64,000 nt of DNA from Beroe forskalii (GCA_011033025.1 WFMF01000057.1:658861-722860); one strand, 5' to 3'. Counted from the first letter of the stretch, positions 9,915-21,665 are shown. Translations and numbers: made by a program. The notes: generated by a model from the letters alone, not told the origin.

Positions 9915-12848
9915 TCATGGGGAAGTTGACTCGGACTTGACACTCAGAGTTGACTCAGTAGGAAGTCTGTAGGACGGGAGATCGTGTTGGGTCTTGACAT
10001 GAACCATCAGACCGTGCTGTTCTGGGTACTGAAAAACATGTAAATTAAGCACAGTGTAAGGCAGTGAAGGGTTGATGATTTGATGTGGTGAGAATCCCAT
10101 GTTACACAGTACACATTAAAGTCATTGCCCTTCACGACTTTCAGACATTTAATCTGAATTTGGTGCTTCAGTAGGTCTAAATTTATGGAATCTCTCTCCC
10201 CTTTAGCACTCCTCCACCCCAGTTTCTCTCCCTTCTCCTCTACCTGACTCACCCTCCTCCACCCCTAAACCCTTCCCCCCCTCTCCACTTTATTACCTGG
10301 ATATTACAGATGGGGCAGGTGGTGAGCTCTGCGTGGGTGCAGATTATGTGTTTAGCGAGGGAGGACTCCTCAAACCGACACTTGCACACCGGGCACTCCT
10401 TAATGTGGAGTTCGTACACGTGGGTTTTCATGCTTCGCAGATCCATAAACACCTGGAGATTTGAAATATATGTGAATACCTCATTTTAAATACCTCAATT
10501 ATAACATATGGTTTTAATAGGTGATTAAATTTGTGAAACCTGGGGTTCTTTATGCCTCGCAGACCCAAGGGTGTGAATGCCTGGAGTGAAGTGGTGATTA
10601 AGTGGCGAATAAGTGGTGATTACTTGAAGGCGAACACCTGAGTTTAATGAGACAACCTTCACAACCTGATATGCTAGTACGTGTGATGTGTGAACACCTG
10701 CATTGAAATTATTAAATTGAATCTTCAAAGACGATTATAATGAGACGTCTGAACACCTGAATTCAGGAAAGAATTCAGAAAAGATATTTACCTAGAGATG
10801 GTCTGGTAACAGTTTTTCTCTTTTCTTATTTTGTGCGTACGTTGGACTGTTGGAGGGGGGGGGGTTTCTGTTACGAGAAAAACTCGCGGTAAGTACACGA
10901 GAAAAGTCTTGATTTTCATACCATGGGGCAGGTAGTGTGAGCAATGCAACTCCAAGTCTGCTGGTTCCTGTGTGCAGTAGACAAGTGTACTCCCAGCTGC
11001 TCGTTACTCGTAAACATCACGTTACACAGCCCACACTTCCGGAACTGCGGCCGCAGCCGGTATTCCTCCTGGGGGGAGGGAGGCTTAATTAGGTAACGAT
11101 TACCGAAATCAAGATTATTCAATGTGCAGACATTCTTTTTTTCATAAAAATAATCTTCCTGGGGAGTGGTCACACTAGTTCTGACAAATATTTAGACTTC
11201 TTCAACCTGCTCCCTAAAAATATTTGGATGTCCATATTCTATGATATTCCACCTTCACACGAATCTGGACTAACGAGTTAACAGTGTACACATATGGTGC
11301 ACTCAAATATGTGTGCTTCTTCACCAGATGGCGCGTTTGTTTACCCATAGAAATTCCTGGTTCGGCCAATCAGCACGAACTACGACGAAACCCTGCACCG
11401 TTATTGGTCAGTCTATTTCAAAGATCATAAGGTACTTCTCAAACACACATACACACAAACACGCGAAGTATTTTATCATTAGTCATGTTACGTATAAAAC
11501 TAAAAACATAATTTCCTGCCAAGAAAACAGGTGTTTTGCAGGGAGCAAAATCCTGGTGTAGGTACGTGAATTAACATTAGGAAATGCGATTGAGAGAGAG
11601 AACAACTAATTTTATTTCATCTCGTTTAATCTCATTTATAGAACTTTATAATAAAGTTTGCACACAGTTCAGCTATTTTTGGAATTTAGGATAGTACATT
11701 GTGCAGATTATTTGTCATACGTGTGCAATCATAAGGGCCACGACGATGCCAGTTGATAGGACCCCCGCAACGTAATTTCTTATTGACTCGTCCACCTCTC
11801 GTATCTTATATTCTGCAGTACATATCTTTTTTGTTGTTGTTGTTCCATCAGGGAACTGCATTATTTTTATTGCTATTACTATTCACCAGGTTCAAACTTC
11901 GTTGCAAAAGCTCACCTTTGAATGTTATTATCTTTAGTTCAAAAGAGTTAATCTATCTTTCAATTTTTTAGCTTTTTCAGTACATATTTATAGAATAACG
12001 TAAAAGAAATTAGTGAACCCGAAAGAAGGATATTCCAGGCATTATAACTTACAATGGGAGTCATGTCCCGTGTAAGAGCAGGTACGGGAGGTTGGAAGGT
12101 CCTGGGAGTGTTGCTGATCTGCTCCACATCCTCTTCTGAATACTGATCCACCTCCCTGACGAGTGGAACGTGCTTATAATAGGCATCGTGTTACATGAAC
12201 AGTGTATCGTAAACAGTGTACATTGTACATCGTGTTTACTGAACATGATGTACAATGTACATTAATTAAACACAGCGTACAAATGTATATTTAACCCGGT
12301 AAAAGATCTCAGCACTGTACCTACGTGAATTCAGATTCTGTCTTCCCTTGCCAAACATGGGACCCTTTACTTTTAATTAACTCAAATAAAGCACATTCGC
12401 CAACAAGTAACCTGGCCATTGATATTTGGATTGGTCAGTATAAAGGATGGCCCTGTCTTTACTAAATGTCTTACCCTGACCTTAACCACGTTACAGACCG
12501 GTGTCCACATGTTAAACTGACCATTCAACACAAATAAATAACAATATGCAGACTTCTTGGATACTGCGGGCAATGGTAATTTATTTGAGTAATGGAAATG
12601 TTTCAAAAAGCTAATTAAAGTCTACAGTCCGCACTTGCCGACCCACCCTTTGCTATCACCCGGCATGATCCTACTCCTCTTGGCAGCCTGTGTTATGGGG
12701 GCCTCCACCTCACTTTCCCCCTTGAGCTCCTCCACACAGGGGTCCGGCACACACGGCATCACCAGCAGGCCAGGTGCTCTGAGGCGCAGCCGAATGATCT
12801 GGCTGCTCGTTAGCACGTTGTCCAGCACGGGGAACGGCCCGTTTTCAC
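9915..12848 (-). CDS. C2H2 zinc-finger protein, C-terminal part, five exons
   Basis: Minus-strand exons 12848-12647, 12155-12053, 11068-10922, 10452-10297 and 10028-9915 join in phase. They end at the TGA at 9917-9915. The first two encode an acidic, proline-containing linker (DQYSEEDVEQISNTPRT). The third starts EEYRLRPQFRKCGLC and forms a finger, CGLC...HLSTAH. The fourth carries CPVC...HIICTH and the first half of another finger, CPIC. The fifth supplies its histidines (HGLMVHVKTQH), so the last finger is split exactly at an intron. A degenerate finger lies around the join of exons 3 and 4 (CPM, then KTHVYELH). A Ser-rich tail follows. It is probably a nuclear DNA-binding regulator, but the orthologue is not recognised. 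Exon 1 begins mid-codon, so 5' exons are missing from this model. Confidence 0.75.
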
Positions 12849-14285
12849 CTGAAATTGAGGGTGTAGGTGCGAAAGTTAGGAATGAATTAGATAAATACAG
12901 CATATTATGGCCCGTTTTGACCTGGAATGGAGTAGTTGCACAGTAAAAGTTAGGAATGAATGTGATAAACAGTAAACACAGTTTAAATTACCATTGTAGT
13001 AAACATTGAACACATTCCATTGTCCATCTTACTACTTATTTTATGTGTGTGTGTGTGTACAGTGTGTCGATCCTAATGAGTCCCTTTAGAGCTTTGGCGC
13101 TTTGATGCCCCCATTTTACGGTTCAACTCCTAAGATCTTACGATTGCAAGGGTTTATTCTCATGCCCATTTTGCATGCGATTTAATATTCAGCAGTTTGC
13201 CTCTATCAGGTTGCCTCTATGATCCCTGGCGCTGAGTAATTCCTTCAGGAACGGCGAATGAACTGCCACATAAACCGCATAAACCACATAAACCGAGTTT
13301 ACGATGCTTCTCCGCCTATTTACCGACTGCTGCGCGTGCGTGTAACGCTATCGTGATAAGCACACGCGCGCATTAGATCCCGAGAAACCTCTGCAGATTC
13401 TGAGAAATTTATATATGTAATTGGACAGCAATTCTATATTTATATGCTGGTATTTGAAGAAGAAAAGCTGTGTCATCCAATAGCGTGAAAGTGGAATAGT
13501 CACGTTGCGTGGCCCCCCTCACGGCTCCGTATATGTGGGAGCTACGTGTTTATGTGGGATTGTGGGATTCATTCATTTGTTTAGGTGGAGCTTATATACG
13601 TTTGTGTGGACTTCAAAGTGTTGTACGCGCTCTTTACTCATACGGAGGTGGCTGTTATTAATAACTTAACAAGTACAGCATCAGCTGTTCTCATGAGGAT
13701 TAAGTGTGGTTTTTACATCGTGGATGTGTGGTCCGTGTGGAGTTGATACGTTTTTTGATGAGCATAAACATAATCGTGAGACTTGACAGGAGTTTTTGGT
13801 ATAGGTTCCATTGAATTTTTGTGATGCTCAACTTTTAATATTATTCAAGTTGAGACGCGCATATTTTTGTTTACTTTACATCCTGTCACTCAATATGCTA
13901 TTCACACCGAATTCATTTGCAAAATGAGTCAACATTTTGAAAGATGTCATGAAATACGATCCATCGTGAGGGTATGATAAATTTAAAACGTTGTAATTCG
14001 CGCTTTTTATCAACCAAGTTATGCTCATCAATTATTTCCTGCAGTTCGATTTCTACGCAAAATTGTATTATCCTTTTCTTAAGAGTGGTTTAATTAGTAA
14101 ACTCGCAAAAAATGCAGATATTATTTTAAAATTTCCTAGACACAATGGTCTTATTCATGAGAAAGTTTCGACTTTAATCTGCCAGTTTTGTGAGTTGATC
14201 GTTTCACTGCAATTTTAACGAGTTGGAATTTGATTAAATATGTAGAATATTGACCCATGTTTAGTTCATATATCACAGATAAAGT
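12849..14285. other. Interval between the zinc-finger and HbpS-like genes
   Basis: No exon is recognised. A GT microsatellite lies at about 13044-13060. The rest is unique and AT-rich. It must contain missing 5' exons or the promoter of the minus-strand zinc-finger gene and the promoter of the first HbpS-like gene, but I cannot place either. Confidence 0.45.
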
Positions 14286-15013
14286 ATGAATTCCGCCTGT
14301 GCCATGAAAATACTGGAGATCGGACAGAAGAAGTCCAAGGAGCTGCAAGTGGCAATGAACATCGCCGTCGTGGACAGTGGCGGAAACCTGGTCTCATTTG
14401 TCAGGTTTCTGTTTTTAACTTTAGGCTTTAAAGAACTTTTTAATACTTTATTTAAGTTATTAAACTTCTCCTACGATCATACCGTCACACTGAAAGCATA
14501 AGGTTGGGATAGGCGCTTTACCATAGAGGCGTGAATTTTCAGGACGAGTTCTCAGTTTCCACCAAATTTGCTCATATATTCCAAATGTTGTCAGGATGGA
14601 CAACGCTTGGTTAGGCTCAGTCGACATTGCCATCAAGAAAGCTAAGACGGCAGTGTTCTTCAACATGAACACTGGAGCCATCGGAGAGGTAAATGGAATT
14701 TCCATGAAGATGGCAATAAATAGAGATTCCAGAACATATCCAAGGATTGGTCCGCCGACAAAAATTTGATACATACCTATTTTTGTTCATGATGTTAGAT
14801 TTTTAGCACACAAAACATTCTCCTTTTCAGATTTCCCAGCCTGGTGGCAGCTTGTACTGCATCGAGCACTCTAACGGCGGCTTGATTACCTTTCCCGGGG
14901 GTATCCCCATTAGGGATGCTGAGGGTAAGCTGCTGGGAGCTGTGGGAGTGAGTGGCAGTACTGTGGAACACGACCATGATGTGGCAGAAACGTGTGTAAA
15001 CGGGTGTATGTAG
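14286..15013 (+). CDS. HbpS/GlcG-family heme-binding-like protein, copy 1
   Basis: Three exons (14286-14404, 14595-14688, 14831-15013) with canonical GT-AG introns encode 131 residues, the usual length of the HbpS/GlcG fold (PF03928, formerly DUF336). Family hallmarks are in order: an N-terminal helix with [20 protein letters not shown], then [15 protein letters not shown] in place of the bacterial IA.GKAYTA segment, [17 protein letters not shown] and finally [18 protein letters not shown]. In Streptomyces HbpS binds heme and signals redox stress with the SenS sensor kinase. GlcG sits in glycolate operons and has no settled function. No signal peptide is visible. The intron phases (2 and 0) equal those of copy 2. 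The family is chiefly bacterial, so ancient acquisition followed by intron gain is my inference. Function in this animal is unknown. Confidence 0.85.
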
Positions 15014-15418
15014 AGTTCTTATATGGGTATATATTGTAGTCAAATCTAAATAATTATCTTTTTGCCTTTCATAATATGGTAACTTTAAACGAATCTTTTA
15101 GGTTTTATTGCTATTGTTATATTCCGATCAGCTTCTTTCGATTTCTTCAATTTGTTTTTTGTCGTCTTGATTTTGATTTTGAATGGGTTTTGGGATTTCA
15201 TTACCATTTTAATTGGGACTGTAATGAGTCTTACTTTTGTACTTGGATAGAATTGGATCTAAAACTTGGTATAATCAATAAGCACCTTTAATTATGATTT
15301 TATACTCAAACTATAGGTTGATTTTTGATTGCATGTCACGATAGCTTGCTTTAGAACAGAAAATAAAAATCTTTAACAATTCTTTACATAAACCTATGTG
15401 TTACAGCTATAGTTAAAC
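15014..15418 (+). other. Spacer between the two HbpS-like genes
   Basis: About 400 bp of AT-rich DNA separate the stop of copy 1 from the start of copy 2. AATAAA occurs at about 15361, so it could end copy 1 transcripts. The context just before each start ATGAATTC is similar, which suggests the duplicated segment began upstream of the coding region. No further exon is seen. Confidence 0.5.
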
Positions 15419-16308
15419 ATGAATTCTGCCTGTGCCCTAAAAATGTTGGAGGTCGGACAAAAGAAATCCAAGGAACTGAAAGTAGCGATGAATATTGCCG
15501 TGGTGGATAGCGGTGGAAACTTGGTAGCATTCGTCAGGTAAGGGATCGTTCACATATTACGTAATCAATTTTTGGCCGATTTCAACCCCCACCCCCCACC
15601 CGTAATCAAGTTTACAGTTGTTGTATTTGTTACAATAACATGTAGCGTATTCATTCGGAATCCCCTCCCCTCTCTAGGCGATTACGTAATATGTGAACGA
15701 TCCCTTGTAGGAGTTTGAACGGAAATGATAGATTGCATAAATTGGGCTTCAAAACATGACTTTGTTTATAGCTGTTCCAGAACAGCATTTTTCGTATGCC
15801 CTGAGCAACATCCTGAATTCTGATAAAGCAAATTGTTTCAGGATGGACAACGCTTGGTTGGGCTCAGTTGACATCGCCATCAAGAAAGCTAAGACTTCAG
15901 TGTTCTTCAACATGACTACAGGAACAATAGGACAGATTTCATTTTCGAACTTTCTGATTCTTAGAGTCCATTTCGTCATAACATGTATCAACACAAATTC
16001 AAAATTTCAAATTCTGTTCAACCTTTAAGCCCAAATTAAATAAAGAAAATGACGAAAACTTTCCCCGAATTATCGTCTTTCAGTCCTCAAATACACCAAA
16101 CTCTCAACAAACTTTTCAGATTTCTCAGCCGGGCGGCAGTCTGTACTGCATCGAGCACTCTAACGGCGGCCTGATTACCTTCCCTGGCGGGGTTCCCATC
16201 AGGGACACCACGGGACACCTTATCGGAGCGGTGGGAGTGAGTGGAAGTACGGTGGAACACGATCATGATGTGGCTGAGGCTTGTGTTAAGGGCTGCAACT
16301 ACAACTGA
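15419..16308 (+). CDS. HbpS/GlcG-family heme-binding-like protein, copy 2
   Basis: The exons are homologous to those of copy 1: 15419-15537, 15842-15935 and 16120-16308. They encode 133 residues with the same motifs ([67 protein letters not shown]) and a longer tail ending NYN. Nearly all differences between the copies are conservative or synonymous, so both were probably kept as protein-coding genes. Two oddities stand out. Intron 1 begins directly with a MITE. The expected exon 2 donor at 15936 is AT, not GT: CAGATTTC occurs both there and at the exon 3 acceptor. An in-frame GT at 15967 could serve instead and would add ten residues. Without splicing, the frame reads on to a stop at 16028, losing the C-terminal half. 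It could be functional, alternatively spliced or a recent pseudogene. Confidence 0.75.
15540..15706. mobile_element. 167-bp MITE in intron 1 of HbpS-like copy 2
   Basis: Perfect 27-bp terminal inverted repeats (15540-15566 and 15680-15706, starting AAGGGATCGTTCACATATTA) flank a C-rich core with no coding capacity. Both ends are flanked by GT, compatible with a 2-bp target duplication, although that is too short to prove. The homologous intron of copy 1 lacks it, so insertion followed the gene duplication. I cannot assign the superfamily. Confidence 0.85.
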
Positions 16309-16339
16309 GATATGGTGGAGTGGAACTGGGGTTGTGTAT

Positions 16340-16463
16340 GTCGCGCGCTGAAAATGGGCGATTATAGGTGTCGACTAAACCCCAACTAGTCGGTACATAC
16401 CGCGGAACGTACCGACTTGTTGGGGTATTACAGAGTTACAATTGCCTATTCTCAGCGTGCGAC
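16340..16463. repeat. 124-bp imperfect hairpin after HbpS-like copy 2
   Basis: Arms of about 55 bases (16340-16396 and 16410-16463) pair with scattered mismatches. Pairing is perfect over the inner GTCGGTAC blocks. The hairpin starts 32 bp after the stop and would be transcribed in a 3' UTR. It may be an old MITE, or a hairpin of microRNA-precursor size. Confidence 0.65.
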
Positions 16464-17192
16464 GTATGTTACACACACAATACATGCTATGAACACAAAT
16501 GCTGTGAGCTAGATTTAGATGCTGCACAACTGTGGAACAGTTTTCGTCTACATATGACATGATCCATACGTAATTGTTGATTATTATGACATGATTATTA
16601 TGACCGTGCATTTTAAAGTTACTGTACACATTTCATCTTATTTATCATTATTTTAGCTATTTTAAGTCTTCACATGTTTTATTGCATGACGTATGACGAT
16701 AAGTTATTGGATTGCTACCTTGTTGGTATTAATGAATTTGTTTGTGAAATGCAATTATATGAGCTGAAATTTCTCATCTAATGAAAATGGTGTCTCAGTT
16801 GTTTATTTTGCAGCTTTGAGCAACTATTGCTATCTGATGGTATTAGATGGGGAGGGGGCTCCATTAGTAAGGTTATTATAGTAGAAAATCGGGCAAGTCG
16901 AGGGAAAAGTCATGCTGCTGTGAGTGTGAGAACTATTGAAACTGATGCCAGATATAATTTAGACTGGTTTCAAGGATTATTCAAACTGATGTCAGAGATT
17001 AGACAGACTGGTGTCAGGGATAATTCAAACCGATGTCAGAGCTTTGTCAGACTGGTTTAATGGATTATTCAAACCGACGTCAGATATAAGTCATAGTGGT
17101 GTCTGAGATAATTCAGACTGGTGTCAGGGATTTTTTCAGTTCTCTGATGCCATTATTCTTGCCAAGAAGAATCATCACCCGAAGCTGAATAG
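16464..17192. other. Flank between hairpin and foldback element
   Basis: From about 16960 to 17130 there are five or so degenerate units of about 30 bp, built on CAGACTGGTGTCAGGGAT and ATTATTCAAACTGATGTC. The rest is unique AT-rich DNA without an exon. Confidence 0.55.
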
Positions 17193-17339
17193 TCAGGTGA
17201 CTTATGCACGAATATTACTCATTATCTGCAAATTCTTAAAGAAGTCTGAGACTTTGCACAGTGCTTCTATATGGTTCAAAGTATCGAAAAATCAAAGGAG
17301 TAAAAAAATTTACCTTGGGGAACGCCCAGGAGGGCCACG

Positions 17340-17900
17340 CCCATTTTTATCTCTTAGCGCATCAGTGAGAATCCATATCTCAGCTTCTGAAGGTCGTAGA
17401 GAGCCCGTTTTTAGCTCAAACGAATCACGATCATCGTATTTTTATACAATTCTTCATGCAATATCGCCCAAAATGCCCATATAAAAATTATGGGCCAAAA
17501 ACTGATTTTTGGGCAATCGCAACCCACTATTTGACCCATGTTCATATCTCGGCTTCTGAAGGTCGTATAGAGCCCGTTTTTAGCTCAAACGAATCACAAT
17601 CGTCGTGTTTACATACAATTCTTCATGCAATATCGCCCAAAAATGCCCATATAAAAAATTATGGGCCAAAAACTTATTTTTTGGGGCACCCGCAACCCAT
17701 TTTTTGGCCAATATTCATATCTTGGCTTCTGAAGGTCGTACAGAGCCTGTTTTTAGCTCAAACGAATTGCAATCATCGTGTTTTTATACCATTCTTCATG
17801 AAATATAGCCCAAAAATGTCCATATAAAAAATTATGGGCCAAAAACTGATCTTTTGGGCACCCGCAACCCACTTTTTGACCCATATTCATATCTCGGCTT
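17340..17900 (+). repeat. Satellite of about 175 bp, direct copies
   Basis: About three tandem units contain ATATCTCGGCTTCTGAAGGT, then GAGCCCGTTTTTAGCTCAAA, and end with GGGCACCCGCAACCCA. Open frames of 67-123 codons span the array because the unit is almost stop-free in some frames; they are not genes. Confidence 0.9.
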
Positions 17901-18064
17901 CTGAATGTGGGAGCGACATTCCCAGCGACATTCCCAGCCAAATGTGGGAGCGACATTCCCAGCCAAACTTTGTCCAAATCGAAGCAAAAAAGCCAATTAA
18001 GGATGGCAGTTGCCTGACCATAGGTGACAGCAGACACTTACCTGTTGACACAGCTGGTACTTCT

Positions 18065-18400
18065 TGCCTGACCAACTAGTGACGCTTAAATAGGTTACTG
18101 TATGAGCTATTGGCGTTTCTTGATCTTACCTGACCTATTGGCGTCTCCTGATCCAACCTGACGTACAGCTGGCGTCTCCTGATCCTACCTGACCTACTGG
18201 CATCTCCCGATACTACCTGACCTATTGGTGTCTCCTGATCCTTCCTGATCTAGTGGCATCTCCTGATCCTACCTGGCCTATTGGCGTCCTCAATCCTACC
18301 TGACCTACAGGCTTCTCCTGATTCTACCTGACCAACTGTTGTCTCCTGATCCTACCTGGTCAACTGGCATCTGGACTGATCAAGTAGGATCAGGTAAGAA
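18065..18400 (+). repeat. Tandem repeat of about 28 bp, direct orientation
   Basis: Roughly ten degenerate units built on CCTACCTGACCTATTGGCGT followed by CTCCTGATC. The reverse complement of the same unit forms the array at 18890-19450, so the pair makes a large palindrome. Confidence 0.85.
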
Positions 18401-18889
18401 TCAACTGGGGGACAGGAAAGGACCAACACGACATCAAAAGAAGGTTGGCCAGATGAAGGTCAGCCAGTTAAGACTTAAGAGCCATTCGGCATTCCTGCTT
18501 CAATTATGATTGACAAAGGTCAGCCACAATGATCGCCAGAAGACCAGGTTTGTAGTCACTTAGTCACCAAACTAGGCTTGATTTATGATGCTCAGAATAT
18601 CTTTCACGAGGTCACAAGGTCATCTGCGTGGCTAAGGAACAGGTAAGTGCCCCCAGCTTCTTGCGAGGGTCGACTTGTTGATGAAACGTGTCCCGTGAAG
18701 TCATAATTGAGTAATTAACACTGGGAGAAGTGCGTCTCAAAAGGATGCCGCCAAGGGTCTGGTCAGAATCTGGTTCATGTAGGAGGGTATTCGGCCAGAA
18801 GATCAGGCCAGAATCACCAGAGGGCTACTTGATACTTAATCAGCCGGGATCAGCTAAGAGTCAGCAGTTGGTCAGACAAGAAGTACCTG

Positions 18890-19450
18890 CTGGGACATCA
18901 GATAAGTGTCACCAGTGGTTTAGGCAGGATCAGGAGACGCCAGTAGGTCGGGTAGTATCAAGAGACGCCAATAGGTCAGGTAGAATGAGGATATGCCAGA
19001 AGGCTGGGTAGGATCAGGAGATGCAAGTAGATCAGGATTCAGGAATCAGGTAGGATCAGGAGATACCAGAAGGTCAGGTAGGATCAGAAAAGGCCAGTAA
19101 GTCTCATGTGGGATGATCAGGAGATGCCAATACGTCAGGTAGGATCAGGAAATGCCAGCTGTAGGTCAGGTTCGATCAGGAGAGTAGGAGACGCCAATAG
19201 GTCTGAAGGTAGGATCAGGAAACGCCAATAGGTCAGGCATAGGATCTGTGGGGGTGTACGGTAGAATACATGCAGTGCACTAAGATACTTACACACTATC
19301 GACAGATATAGGCAGCCTTGCAACTCGGAAAAGTAAACTACCCAAGGTTAGGTTGGCAGGATCATTCCAGATGCCAGTAGGTCAGGTAGGATCAGAAGCC
19401 AGTAGGTCAGGTAGGATCAGGAGACGTTAGTAGGTCAGGTACCTATCAAA
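18890..19450 (-). repeat. Tandem repeat of about 28 bp, inverted orientation
   Basis: Degenerate units of AGGATCAGGAGACGCCAGTA followed by GGTCAGGT, complementary to the array at 18065-18400. The stretch between the two arrays (18401-18889) includes further isolated units and unique sequence. Confidence 0.85.
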
Positions 19451-19609
19451 GCGTCACTAGTGGGTCAGGCAAGTAGTCTGGTTGTGATGTGAGAATATTT
19501 CGGCTTTTGTTCATTAAAAGATTAGTATGACAACACTAGATTGCGATTTGTTAAAGCTGAAACTTCCATCTGCTATGTTATGAAACGGGTTGAAAAATGT
19601 GTTAAGTGA

Positions 19610-20120
19610 GTGCCCAAAAAATCAGTTTTGGGCCCATAATTTTTCATATGAGCATTTTTGGCCCAAAATTTCATGAAAAATGGTATAAAAAACACGATAA
19701 TTGCTATAATTGAATAATAGGTCAAAAATTGGGAACTTGCGGGTGCCCAAAAATCAGCTTTTGGACCATAATTTTACATATATGGATATTTTTGGGCCAT
19801 ATTGCATGAAGAATTGTTTAAAAATATTATGATTGTGATTCGTTTGTGCTAAAAGCGGGCTCTAAACGACATTCAGAAGCCGAGATATGAATATGGGTCA
19901 AAAAGTGGGTTGCGGGTGCCCAAAAAATCATTTTTTGGCCCATAATTTTTTATATGGACATTTTTGGGCGATATTGCATGAAGAATTGTATGAAAACACG
20001 ATGATTGTGATTCGTTTGAGCTAAAAACGGGCTCTATACGACCTTCAGAAGCCGAGATATGAATATGGGTCAGAAAGTGGGTTGCGGGTGCCCAAAAAAT
20101 CAGTTTTTGGCCCATAATTT
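19610..20120 (-). repeat. Satellite of about 175 bp, inverted copies
   Basis: About three units complementary to the satellite at 17340-17900. With the two 28-bp arrays this gives a nested palindrome of about 2.8 kb (17340-20120) inside the left arm of the foldback-like element. Confidence 0.9.
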
Positions 20121-20934
20121 TTTCCTGTTCCCAATCGCGTTTTTGTTTTACAAAAAGGCATTGAGAATAGGTTAGCAGAGATCGTGTATTTTGGGGGTTG
20201 TGTGTATACTACCTTTACGCGTACTGTTAAATCTGAAATAGGTGCTGCGCGCGACCGTATGTCGTCGTGGTGGTGGTTGGTACATTTTCATGCATCCAAC
20301 TGCTCCTTTATAATATCACTCGCGTCAGAGAAGCTTGGTGTAGTGGCATCTTTTGCAATTTGCATTGTGGGCTACAGCTAGCTTACTGGGCTGCTTGGTA
20401 GGTATGTGAGTTCAATGCTCTGTTCATTCTGATGTTGAAATTAATTCTTTTTCACGGAATAAATCAAATAATTGATTGGATTTCAATCACACAGTTCGGC
20501 CAATTTACAATGGGCAGTATTTGTGCAATCAGTTACGAATGATCTAAAGAATTTACTTGAGAAAAGTAAAACATTAGTGTTTGTCTCGGTTCATGACTGA
20601 TAATAATGCTATAATGATATATCTGAATCTTTTATCTTAGTCAGTAATCATACTGTGTATCTCAATCTTGAAATTATCAAGGCGGGGCACGATAATATCG
20701 AACATTGTAATGGTTTGATATCTGCAACGCAACACAAAAGAAAATGAAACGCGTAACCAAAATGGTGATCATAGTTATGAAACTCTGAACGGCGCGCAAC
20801 AAATCTAGAAAGAGTTCTATGAAATGGCGGGAACGCGCGCGCAAACATTTGGCACGTGAAACTAAATCGCCCACGTGATATTTAGATCTGCGCGCATTAA
20901 TTCAAACTTCTAGAAAGAAATGGGCAAATGTAAA

Positions 20935-21665
20935 GTATAGCGCAAGGCTTAACTGAGCGCAAATGAGCACAATTGAGCACATATGATTGCTAACGAGCGC
21001 TAACGAGCGCAAAATTTTGCGCTCGTTAGCGCTCATTACCGCGTTAGCGCCCATTAGCGCTCTAGAGCCTCGAAAATAACTGAGCGCAAATGAGCGCAAA
21101 ATTTTGCGCTCATATATGCCTCATCGCTCTATATGTGCTCATTAACGCTCGTTAGCGCCCATTTTGCGCCCACTTTGCGCCCATTTTGCGCTCAGAGCGC
21201 TAACGAGCGCAAAATTTACAGAATTTGAAAATGAGCGCTAACGAGCGCTAACGAGCGCTAACGAGCGCAAATTTTTGCATTTTGCGCTCAGTTTTTCTGA
21301 GCGCAAATTATTTTGCGCTCATTTGCGCTCATATGCGCTCAGAACAACTGAGCGCAAATTTTCAATTTTGCGCTCAGTTGTGCTGAGCGCAAATAATTTC
21401 AATTTTGCGCTCAGTTGCGCTCAATTCCGCTCAGCTGCGCTCAGTTGTAGCTATTTTACAAAAAATAAAACTTTCTTATACTCATTTGCGCTCAGTTGCG
21501 CTTAAGTGCGCTCATTAGCGCTCAATTGCGCTCATTAGCGCTCAATTGCGCTCAATTACGCTCATTAGCGCTTAATTGCGCTCATTAGCGCTCAATTGCG
21601 CTCATTAGCGCTCAATTGCGCTCAATTGCGCTCATTAGCGCTCAATTGCGCTCATTTGCGCCCAG
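20935..21665 (+). repeat. GAGCGCAAAT-type short tandem array, left arm
   Basis: Dense repeats of GAGCGCTAAC or GAGCGCAAAT and their complement, in blocks of both orientations. The array starts after AAGGCTTAACTGAGCGC and ends before CAGTTATTAGAG. Confidence 0.9.

Noticed and set aside
12635..12946. 103-codon plus-strand frame
   Set aside because: It is opposite a minus-strand exon of the zinc-finger gene that fits splice phases and continues to real fingers.
17197..18079. Several frames of 60-123 codons
   Set aside because: They are translations of the 175-bp satellite, mirrored at 19873-20115.
18065..18400. CRISPR-like array of about 28-bp repeats
   Set aside because: The units are head-to-tail without spacers, are degenerate, and have an inverted partner array. 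This is a eukaryotic minisatellite within a foldback element.
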